This document shows, piece after piece, positions 34,435 through 41,646 of a stretch of DNA of 64,000 nucleotides. A program made the translations under genes and the position numbers. The stretch is from Streptomyces sp. GESEQ-35. Its GTDB lineage: Bacteria > Actinomycetota > Actinomycetes > Streptomycetales > Streptomycetaceae. How positions within the stretch are numbered: position 1 is the stretch's first letter; each line of letters starts with the position of its first letter. The notes under the pieces were generated by a model that saw only the letters and a list, made by a program, of their open reading frames with translations, searched no databases and was not told the DNA's origin. The DNA lies in contig NZ_JAFFSX010000031.1 in the NCBI RefSeq assembly GCF_017948485.1, forward strand, positions 1 to 64,000, in the 5' to 3' direction.

Positions 34435-35373
34435 ATGCCCGAAGTCCTCAAAGCCCCGCTCGTCGTCGAGTTCCCTTTCACCCGCTCCCTGGGCCCCGTC
34501 CAGAGTGCCTTTCTGACCGGCCTGCGCGAACGCGTCGTCCTCGGCGTGAAGACGACCGACGGCCGCACTCTCGTACCGCCGGTCGAGTACGACCCCGTCA
34601 CCGCCGACGAGATACGCGACCTCGTCGAAGTGGCCCCCACCGGCACGGTCACCACCTGGGCCTGGAACCACGCCCCCCGCCGAGGCCAGCCCCTCGGCAC
34701 CCCCTTCGCCTGGGCCCTGGTCCGCCTCGACGGCGCCGACACCGCGCTCCTGCACGCCCTCGACGCCCCCGGCCCCGACGCCGTGCACACCGGCATGCGC
34801 GTCCGCGTCCGCTGGGCCGAGGAACGCACCGGAGCCATCACGGACATCGCCTGCTTCGAGCCGTACGACGGCACTGCCGAACCGACCGGCCACAGCGGTG
34901 AGTTCGAGGACATGGTCACCGGCATCGTCGCCCCGGCCCGCCTCGACTACACCTACAGCCCCGGCCGCGCCCAGGCCGCCTACATCGGCGCCCTGTCCGA
35001 ACACCGCAACGTCGGCGAGCGCTGCCCCTCCTGCCGCAAGGTGTACGTCCCGCCGAGGGGTGCGTGCCCCACATGTGGTCTGGCCACATCGGAACAGGTG
35101 GAGGTGGGTCCGCGCGGCACAGTGACCACCTTCTGCATCGTCAACATCAAGGCCAAGAACCTCGACATCGAAGTGCCCTACGTCTACGGCCACATCGCCC
35201 TCGACGGGGCCGGCCTCGCTCTGCACGGCCGGATCGGCGGCATCCCCTACGACCAGGTGCGCATGGGCCTGCGGGTCGAACCGGTGTGGACCGAAGACGC
35301 CCGCTTCCCCGACCACTACCGGCCGACCGGCGAACCCGACGCGGACTACGACACCTACAGGGAGCTGCTGTGA
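34435..35373 (+). CDS. OB-fold/zinc-ribbon DUF35 protein (Rv3521-like)
   Basis: A 312-residue protein with two OB-fold halves. The C-terminal half has the DUF35 rubredoxin-like zinc ribbon: Cys197, Cys200, Cys211 and Cys214 in CPSC...CPTC, with the PPRGAC turn. The N-terminal half looks like a second OB fold lacking the zinc ligands. DUF35 proteins bind acyl-CoA and act with thiolase-like Ltp partners; ChsH2-Ltp2 in steroid side-chain cleavage is the best-known case. Here the partners follow immediately, with a GTGA overlap. Size and order correspond to mycobacterial Rv3521, which precedes ltp4 and ltp3. The ATG at 34435 has GAAGGAGG about ten bases upstream. Confidence 0.88.
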   Translation: MPEVLKAPLVVEFPFTRSLGPVQSAFLTGLRERVVLGVKTTDGRTLVPPVEYDPVTADEIRDLVEVAPTGTVTTWAWNHAPRRGQPLGTPFAWALVRLDGADTALLHALDAPGPDAVHTGMRVRVRWAEERTGAITDIACFEPYDGTAEPTGHSGEFEDMVTGIVAPARLDYTYSPGRAQAAYIGALSEHRNVGERCPSCRKVYVPPRGACPTCGLATSEQVEVGPRGTVTTFCIVNIKAKNLDIEVPYVYGHIALDGAGLALHGRIGGIPYDQVRMGLRVEPVWTEDARFPDHYRPTGEPDADYDTYRELL

Positions 35374-36419
35374 CCCGCGAGATCGCCGTCGTCGCCTTCG
35401 CACAGACCGACCACCGGCGCACCAGTGACGAGCACTCCGAGGTGGAGATGCTCATGCCCGTCCTGCACCAGGTGCTCGACCGGACCGGGTTGAAGACGGC
35501 GGACATCGACTTCACCTGCTCCGGATCCAGCGACTACCTGGCCGGCCGCGCCTTCTCCTTCACCCTCGCCCTCGACGGGGTGGGCGCCTGGCCCCCGATC
35601 TCCGAGTCCCACGTCGAGATGGACGGCGCCTGGGCGCTGTACGAGGCGTGGACCAAGCTGCTCACCGGCGACGCGGACACCGCGCTCGTGTACGCGTACG
35701 GCAAGTCCTCACCCGGCTCCGTCCGCGACGTCCTGACCCGGCAGCTCGACCCGTACTACGTGGCACCCCTGTGGCCCGACTCCGTCGCCCTGGCCGCGCT
35801 CCAGGCCCAGGCGCTCATCGACGCGGGCCACACCGACGAACCGGCACTCGCCGCCGTCGCCGCCCGCAGCCGCGCGGACGCGACCGCCAACTCCCACGCC
35901 CAGCTGACGGGTTCGGTGCCGCAGGGTGACTATCTCGTACGGCCCCTGCGCACCGGCGACTGTCCGCCCATCGGCGACGGCGCCGCCGCCGTGATTCTCG
36001 CCGCCGGGGAGCGGGCCCGTGAGCTGTGCGAACGGCCCGCCTGGATCCGCGGTATCGACCACCGCATCGAGGCGCACGGACTCGGCGTCCGCGACCTGAC
36101 CGACTCGCCGTCCACGCGCCTGGCCGCCGAGAAGGCCGGTGCCTTCGAACGGCCCGTCGACACCGCCGAGTTGCACGCGCCGTTCACCTCGCAGGAGGTC
36201 GTCCTGCGCAAGGCGCTCCGGCTCGACGACGGCGTCCGCGTGAACCCGTCCGGCGGCGCGCTGGCCGCCAACCCGATCATCGCCGCCGGGCTGATCCGGA
36301 TCGGTGAGGCGGCGGCCCGCATCCAGCGCGGGGAGTCCGACCGGGCCCTCGCCCACGCCACCTCCGGCCCCTGTCTGCAACAGAACCTGGTCGCCGTACT
36401 CGAAGGGGATCCCCGATGA
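35370..36419 (+). CDS. Thiolase-like lipid-transfer protein (Ltp4-like)
   Basis: A 349-residue thiolase-fold protein starting at GTG 35370, overlapping the DUF35 gene by GTGA. The nucleophilic Cys of true thiolases is not found: the matching helix reads HVEMDGAWALYEAW. The usual GHP motif near the end is replaced by the ANP of GGALAANPIIAAG, so the second catalytic residue is missing too. This fits the non-thiolytic Ltp group, which includes the retro-aldolase Ltp2 and the mycobacterial Ltp4 of similar length. It probably forms a complex with the DUF35 protein and the next gene product. Lyase or carrier activity on a steroid-like acyl-CoA is inference. Confidence 0.85.
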   Translation: MTREIAVVAFAQTDHRRTSDEHSEVEMLMPVLHQVLDRTGLKTADIDFTCSGSSDYLAGRAFSFTLALDGVGAWPPISESHVEMDGAWALYEAWTKLLTGDADTALVYAYGKSSPGSVRDVLTRQLDPYYVAPLWPDSVALAALQAQALIDAGHTDEPALAAVAARSRADATANSHAQLTGSVPQGDYLVRPLRTGDCPPIGDGAAAVILAAGERARELCERPAWIRGIDHRIEAHGLGVRDLTDSPSTRLAAEKAGAFERPVDTAELHAPFTSQEVVLRKALRLDDGVRVNPSGGALAANPIIAAGLIRIGEAAARIQRGESDRALAHATSGPCLQQNLVAVLEGDPR

Positions 36420-37582
36420 GCAAGGAGCCCGTGGCCGTCGTAGGCATCGGCCAGACCAAGCATGTGGCGGCGCGCCGGGACGTGTCGATCGCGGGCCTCG
36501 TCCGGGAGGCGGCGCGACGGGCGCTCGACGACGCCGAGTTGACATGGGCCGACATCGACGCCGTCGTGATCGGCAAGGCGCCCGACTTCTTCGAGGGCGT
36601 CATGATGCCGGAGCTGTACCTCGCCGACGCGCTCGGCGCGGTGGGCAAGCCCATGCTGCGCGTGCACACGGCCGGGTCGGTCGGCGGGTCCACGGCACTG
36701 GTCGCGGCCAATCTCGTCGCCGCCCGCGTCCACGGCACCGTCCTGACCCTGGCGTTCGAGAAGCAGTCCGAGTCGAACGCGATGTGGGGCCTGTCGCTGC
36801 CCGTCCCCTTCCAGCAGCCGCTGCTGGCCGGCGCCGGCGGGTTCTTCGCGCCGCATGTGCGCGCGTACATGCGACGCAGCGGCGCGCCCGACACGGTCGG
36901 CTCGCTCGTGGCGTACAAGGACCGGCGCAACGCGCTGAAGAACCCCTACGCGCATCTGCACGAGCACGACATCACCCTGGAGAAGGTCCAGGCCTCGCCC
37001 ATGCTGTGGGACCCGATCCGCTACTCGGAGACGTGCCCGTCCTCGGACGGCGCCTGCGCGATGGTCCTCACCGACCGCGCCGGGGCGGCCCGTGCACCCC
37101 GGCCGCCCGCCTGGATGCACGGCGGGGCCATGCGCAGCGAACCGACGCTGTTCGCGGGCAAGGACGCGGTGTCGCCGCAGGCCGGAAAGGACTGCGCGGC
37201 CGACGTCTACCGGCAGGCCGGCATCGCCGACCCGCGCCGGGACATCGACGCCGTCGAGATGTACGTGCCGTTCTCCTGGTACGAACCCATGTGGCTGGAG
37301 AACCTCGGCTTCGCCGCCGAGGGCGAGGGCTGGAAGCTCACCGAGTCCGGGGTGACCGAACTGGACGGGGACCTGCCCGTGAACATGTCGGGCGGCGTCC
37401 TGTCGACCAACCCCATCGGCGCCTCCGGCATGATCCGCTTCGCGGAGGCCGCCCTTCAGGTACGCGGACAGGCCGGCGAACACCAGGTGGAGGGGGCCCG
37501 AAGGGCCCTCGGGCACGCCTACGGCGGCGGATCCCAGTTCTTCTCCATGTGGCTCGTGGGGTCGCGGCCGCCCGACTCCTGA
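36416..37582 (+). CDS. Thiolase-like lipid-transfer protein (Ltp3-like)
   Basis: A 388-residue thiolase-superfamily protein overlapping the previous gene by ATGA. The family opening VAVVGIGQTKHVAAR is present. At the expected nucleophile position the sequence is HTAGSVGGSTALVA, without Cys, and the terminal motif is NMSGGVLSTNPIGASG, with TNP instead of GHP. As in the preceding gene, the classical catalytic Cys and His are therefore absent. Length and position match mycobacterial ltp3, downstream of ltp4. The two proteins, with the DUF35 protein, probably form one complex. The operon ends here. Confidence 0.85.
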   Translation: MSKEPVAVVGIGQTKHVAARRDVSIAGLVREAARRALDDAELTWADIDAVVIGKAPDFFEGVMMPELYLADALGAVGKPMLRVHTAGSVGGSTALVAANLVAARVHGTVLTLAFEKQSESNAMWGLSLPVPFQQPLLAGAGGFFAPHVRAYMRRSGAPDTVGSLVAYKDRRNALKNPYAHLHEHDITLEKVQASPMLWDPIRYSETCPSSDGACAMVLTDRAGAARAPRPPAWMHGGAMRSEPTLFAGKDAVSPQAGKDCAADVYRQAGIADPRRDIDAVEMYVPFSWYEPMWLENLGFAAEGEGWKLTESGVTELDGDLPVNMSGGVLSTNPIGASGMIRFAEAALQVRGQAGEHQVEGARRALGHAYGGGSQFFSMWLVGSRPPDS

Positions 37583-37665
37583 AAGGTCCCCCTCACGTGG
37601 CCTGTTGGCACTCGGTACCGATCGCTAGGCTGACCCGCGGACGACGAATCGGGAGGAGCACGGAC

Positions 37666-37908
37666 GTGGCCGAGAGCACCATCCAGGACCACCCGCTCGC
37701 GGGCTGGGACAAGCCGGAGCTGGACCTCAGCAACGCCGATTGGCACTCGAGCAGCCGCGGGCTGGGGGACGTACAGATCGCCTTTGTCGAGGGTTTCATC
37801 GCCATGCGCAACAGCGGCAGCCCGCAGAGCCCTTCCCTGATCTTCACACCCGCGGAGTGGGGCGCGTTCGTGTCGGGCGCACGGGAAGGCGAGTTCGACC
37901 TCACCTGA
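37666..37908 (+). CDS. DUF397 small protein
   Basis: An 80-residue protein starting at GTG 37666 with GGGAGGAG upstream. It contains the DUF397 signature: DLSNADWHSSSRG, the mid segment VQIAFVEGFIAMRNS, and the terminal PAEWGAFVSGAREGEFDL. In Streptomyces these proteins usually sit beside an XRE-type helix-turn-helix regulator and act as its small partner, as in BldB/WhiJ-type pairs. No such regulator is adjacent here, so it is an orphan copy. A hairpin follows at 37917. Confidence 0.85.
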   Translation: MAESTIQDHPLAGWDKPELDLSNADWHSSSRGLGDVQIAFVEGFIAMRNSGSPQSPSLIFTPAEWGAFVSGAREGEFDLT

Positions 37909-37916
37909 GCCGGGGT

Positions 37917-37944
37917 GGGCGGGACCGAGCCGCGGGTTCCGCCC
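37917..37944 (+). terminator. Hairpin terminator after DUF397 gene
   Basis: GGGCGGGA at 37917-37924 pairs with TTCCGCCC at 37937-37944 (one G-T pair) around a 12-nt loop, immediately after the DUF397 stop. There is a short CTTT downstream but no long T-run. Confidence 0.4.
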
Positions 37945-38104
37945 GCCTTTCCGGACCCGGCGGCAGAGCGCCGCGGACAGCCTCGGTCAGTACTGGTCCG
38001 ACGGGGGCCGCGCGGGCGGCGTGCGGCGTACGCTGTGGGGCCTGTAGGCCGCGGTGCGCGCCCCGCTCCCCGCGCGGGTGTACCACCGTGGCAGGGGGTG
38101 CACC

Positions 38105-40987
38105 ATGGGGCAGCGCGGCGCACGGGGCAACAGGACCCTCTTCGAGCGCGAGAGCGAACTCGCCGCCGTCGACGAGGCGTTGGCGGAACTCACCGGCCTG
38201 CGCGTGGACGGCAGCGAACCACCCGACCGGCCCCGCGGCGCCCTGCTCGCCTTCGCCGGGCGTGCCGGCATCGGCAAGACCAGCCTCCTCGCCGAGACCC
38301 GCCGCCGCGCCGCAGCCCAGGGCTGCATGGTGCTGTCCGCGCGCGGCGGCGACCAGGAACAACGCGTCGCCTTCCACGTCGCCCGCCAGCTCCTCCAGCC
38401 GCAGCTCGCCGGCTCCCCGGAGTCCGACCTCCGTACCTCGCTGGGCAGTTGGTACGACATCGTCGGCCCTGCGCTCGGCCTGTGCGCCCCGACCGGCGGC
38501 GCGCCGCCCGACCAGCAGGGACTGCGCGACGGCCTCGACTGGGTGCTCACCCATCTCGCCGTACGGCACGCGCCGATGGTCCTCGCCCTCGACGACGCAC
38601 ACTGGGCAGACCCCGAATCCCTCGGCTGGCTGGCCGCGTTCGCGCCCCGGGCCGAGCAACTCCCGCTGCTGGTCGTGGTGGCGTACCGGCCGGAGGAACT
38701 CCCCGACCACGCCGAGTCGTTCAGGGGACTGCCCGGGCGTGCGGGCGGACGTCCCATCGACCTGGAACCGCTCAGCGCCGGCGCCGTCGCCCGGCTCGTA
38801 CGGGAGGCGCTCGGCGTCCACGCCGACGACGCGTTCTGCCGGGAGTGCTGGGCCGTCACCGCCGGGAACCCGTTCGAGACCGTCGAGCTCATGGCCAAGG
38901 TGCGCGACCGCGACCTCACCCCGACCGAGACCGGGGCGCACCTGCTGCGTGATCTCGCCGCCGCCGTCAAGGGCAGCGGTCTGATCGCCCGCCTCGAACG
39001 CCTCGGTACATCGACCGTCCGCTTCGCCTGGGCCTGCGCGGTTCTCGGCACCGAGATCCATCCCCTGCTCGCCGCGGCGGTCGCCGGACTCGGCCACGAG
39101 GAGGCCGCCGACGCGGCAGACGCCCTGCGCGGCGCCCGCATCCTCACCGGCGAGGACAGCCTGGAATTCGTCCACCCGCTCATCGCCACCGCCGTCTACC
39201 GGGCCATCCCGCCCGGTGTCCGCGTCGCCCTCCACGGCCAGGCCGCCTGGTCCGTCGTCAACGACGGACAGGGCCCCTCCGCCGCCGCCCGCCACCTCCT
39301 GGAGACCCACCCCGAGGGCGACACCTGGGTCGTGCGGCAACTGCGCGCCGCCGCCGAGGAGACCCTGCGGGCCGGCGCCCCCGACGCGGCCCGCGCCTAC
39401 CTGGCCCGCGCCCTGCGCGAACCCCCGCCCGACGAGGACCGGGCCGCCGTCCTGTACGAACTGGGCTCGGCGTCCCTCCTCACCGAACCGGCGACCACCG
39501 TCAACCATCTGCGCGCCGCCCTCGTGGAGCCCATCGCCGACCCCGGGCTGCGCCACAAGATCGTCTACCGGCTCGGGCAGGTCCTCGCCCACAGCGACCG
39601 CCTCACCGAGGCCTCCGACACCCTCGCCCGCGAGATCCCCGTGACCGAGGACGCCCGCGTCAAGCTGCGCATGGTCGCCGAACAGTTCATGTGGGACGCC
39701 TTCCGCGCCGACGAACCCGACCACCCCTCCCGCTCCCGCCGCCTCACCAGACTCGCCGACCGACTGGCCGGCCGCGACCTCACCGAGCGCTACATCATCG
39801 GCCTGCGCGCCTGGGACGCCGTCCTGCGCGGCGAGCCCGCCCATGTCGCCCTCCACCACGCCGAACGCGCCCTCACCTCGGGCCTCGGCTGGGCCGAGCC
39901 CGACCGCGGCTTCGAGGTGCCCGTCCTGGTCGCCCTCGCCTTCATGTACGCCGACCGTCCCGGCCGCACCGAGGAACTGTTCGCCGCGGGTATCGCCGAC
40001 TTCGAAGGGCAGGGCTGGCGCGGCGCCCACCTCTCCTTCGGCTACACGCTCCTCGCCTACGTCCGCTACCGCCGCGGCCGGCTGGCCGAGGCCGAGGACT
40101 TCGTCCGCGCGGGGCTGCGCCTCGCCGAACGCGTCGGCCCCGGCACCCCCGCGCACTGGTACGCCGTCGGCATCCTCATCGAGGTACTGCTCGCGCGCGG
40201 CCGGATCACCGAGGCCGCCCGGACCGCCGACGACTACCGCTTCGGCGAGCCCTTCCCGGCCGCCGTCGTCTTCCCCGACGCCCAGACCGTGCACGGCGAA
40301 CTGCTCCTCGCCCGCGGCCGCACCAAGGACGCTGCCGCCGAGCTCGCCGCCGCGGGACGCCGCCTGGAACCACGCGGCATGCGCAACCCCGCCTGGTGCC
40401 CCTGGCAGCTCCACCTCGCCCGTGCCGAGAGCCACGACGCCCCCGAACGCGCGGTCACCACAGCGCTCGAAGCGGTCGCCCGAGCCCGCCAGTTCGGCGC
40501 CCCGTCCGCCGTGGGCCAGGCCCTGCACACCGCCGCCGAGGTCTCCTCCGGTTCGGTCCGAGTGAAGTACCTCGAAGAGTCCGTCGCCCACCTGGAGTGC
40601 TCCCCGGCCGCATACGAACTCGCCCGCGCACTCGTCGCCCTGGGCACCGAACTGCGCCGCACCGGCCGCCCCAAGGAAGCCGCCGAACACCTCTACCGCG
40701 GCCTCGAAGCGGCCGTGCAGTGCGGCGCCGACGGCCTCGTCGAAGCGGCCCGCGACGAACTCGCCGCGGCAGGCCTGCGCCCCCGCCGCCTGCACAGCAC
40801 CGAGACGGACACGCTGACGACCCGCGAACGTACGGCGGCCACCCTGGCGGCCGAGGGCCGAACGGGGGCGGAGATCGCCAAGGACCTGCACATCGACGAG
40901 CAGGGCGTCGTTCGCCTGCTGTCGGCGGTGTACAGAAAGATGGGCACGGACAACACCGGACTGGCGGCCGCTCTGAAACCCACGTGA
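38105..40987 (+). CDS. LAL-type large ATP-binding regulator (LuxR family)
   Basis: A 960-residue protein from the ATG at 38105 (AGGGGG upstream); an earlier GTG at 38054 is possible. The Walker A motif AGRAGIGKTS lies near residue 51 and the Walker B-like LALDDAHWADPES near 160. The middle 600 residues are helical repeats rich in Ala and Arg. The last 65 residues resemble a LuxR helix-turn-helix (LTTRERTAATLAAEGRTGAEIAKDL...), but the segment is divergent: AAEGRTGAEIAK and the recognition helix differ from the strict LuxR pattern. LAL proteins are usually ATP-dependent activators of a pathway. The target is unknown; it follows an orphan DUF397 gene and no metabolic cluster is adjacent. Confidence 0.85.
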   Translation: MGQRGARGNRTLFERESELAAVDEALAELTGLRVDGSEPPDRPRGALLAFAGRAGIGKTSLLAETRRRAAAQGCMVLSARGGDQEQRVAFHVARQLLQPQLAGSPESDLRTSLGSWYDIVGPALGLCAPTGGAPPDQQGLRDGLDWVLTHLAVRHAPMVLALDDAHWADPESLGWLAAFAPRAEQLPLLVVVAYRPEELPDHAESFRGLPGRAGGRPIDLEPLSAGAVARLVREALGVHADDAFCRECWAVTAGNPFETVELMAKVRDRDLTPTETGAHLLRDLAAAVKGSGLIARLERLGTSTVRFAWACAVLGTEIHPLLAAAVAGLGHEEAADAADALRGARILTGEDSLEFVHPLIATAVYRAIPPGVRVALHGQAAWSVVNDGQGPSAAARHLLETHPEGDTWVVRQLRAAAEETLRAGAPDAARAYLARALREPPPDEDRAAVLYELGSASLLTEPATTVNHLRAALVEPIADPGLRHKIVYRLGQVLAHSDRLTEASDTLAREIPVTEDARVKLRMVAEQFMWDAFRADEPDHPSRSRRLTRLADRLAGRDLTERYIIGLRAWDAVLRGEPAHVALHHAERALTSGLGWAEPDRGFEVPVLVALAFMYADRPGRTEELFAAGIADFEGQGWRGAHLSFGYTLLAYVRYRRGRLAEAEDFVRAGLRLAERVGPGTPAHWYAVGILIEVLLARGRITEAARTADDYRFGEPFPAAVVFPDAQTVHGELLLARGRTKDAAAELAAAGRRLEPRGMRNPAWCPWQLHLARAESHDAPERAVTTALEAVARARQFGAPSAVGQALHTAAEVSSGSVRVKYLEESVAHLECSPAAYELARALVALGTELRRTGRPKEAAEHLYRGLEAAVQCGADGLVEAARDELAAAGLRPRRLHSTETDTLTTRERTAATLAAEGRTGAEIAKDLHIDEQGVVRLLSAVYRKMGTDNTGLAAALKPT

Positions 40988-41007
40988 AGTGTGACGCCCT
41001 AGGGGCG

Positions 41008-41054
41008 CGGGGCTGTATCGATATGCGGCTCCGCCGCGCGGGCGCGACCAGCCA
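41008..41054. repeat. Copy of dispersed Streptomyces intergenic element
   Basis: The stretch 41008-41038 (CGGGGCTGTATCG followed by ATATGCGGCTCCGCCGCG) matches 27221-27251 at 29 of 31 positions, and GCGACCAGCCAC follows. It lies after the LAL regulator stop and before the next gene. It is the simple form of the element, without the second arm. Confidence 0.6.
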
Positions 41055-41141
41055 CAGATAACCCGCACCCGGACCACGACCTCGGCACCCCCCGACACAG
41101 CACCCGCCCATCGCCGAACGGCACCCCGTACCATTGGCGGC

Positions 41142-41639
41142 ATGTCGTTCCTCCGCCGCCGCAGCGCCACTCCCGCCGGGCCCGACTTCGACGTACTGGC
41201 CATGGACCCGGGCGACTGGCCCGGCAATCTGGGCGCGGGCCTGCTGCCCGCCCCCGACGGCACCTGCCAGGGCGTCTTCCTGCGGTACGACCTGTTCGGC
41301 GGCCGCGGTCCGGCGATGATCATCGGCAATCTGCCGGAGGGCTCCCCGGCCCGCGAGGTCACCGAGGGCGAGATCCCCTTCGAGGTGGCGCAACTGCTGC
41401 TGGCGCTGGAGAACGAGGAAGAGGTGACCGTCGTCGGCATCGACGACGTGCCCGTCATGCAGGGCGACAACCTGCTGATCGTGCGCCGCCTCAAGCTCTC
41501 CGAGAGCCGGATCTCCTGCGTCCAGTTCGACCGCAGCGACAAGGTCCTGGTCACCATCGCCGCCTGGGACCGCCCCATCACCGACGACCTGTACGCCCTG
41601 CTGAAACCGCTGCCCGCGGAGCTGTTCCAGCAGGGCTGA
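41142..41639 (+). CDS. Conserved hypothetical protein
   Basis: A 165-residue protein without signal or membrane segment and with no domain I recognise. It starts MSFLRRRSATPAGPDFDV at ATG 41142. The middle is acidic (EVAQLLLALENEEEVTV), alternating strands and helices, and the end PLPAELFQQG is hydrophobic. It looks like a genuine folded cytosolic protein, as shown by its consistent codon use and position between two real genes. It is convergent with the amidase; only 7 bp separate the stops. Confidence 0.75.
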   Translation: MSFLRRRSATPAGPDFDVLAMDPGDWPGNLGAGLLPAPDGTCQGVFLRYDLFGGRGPAMIIGNLPEGSPAREVTEGEIPFEVAQLLLALENEEEVTVVGIDDVPVMQGDNLLIVRRLKLSESRISCVQFDRSDKVLVTIAAWDRPITDDLYALLKPLPAELFQQG

Positions 41640-41646
41640 CCGTGAC

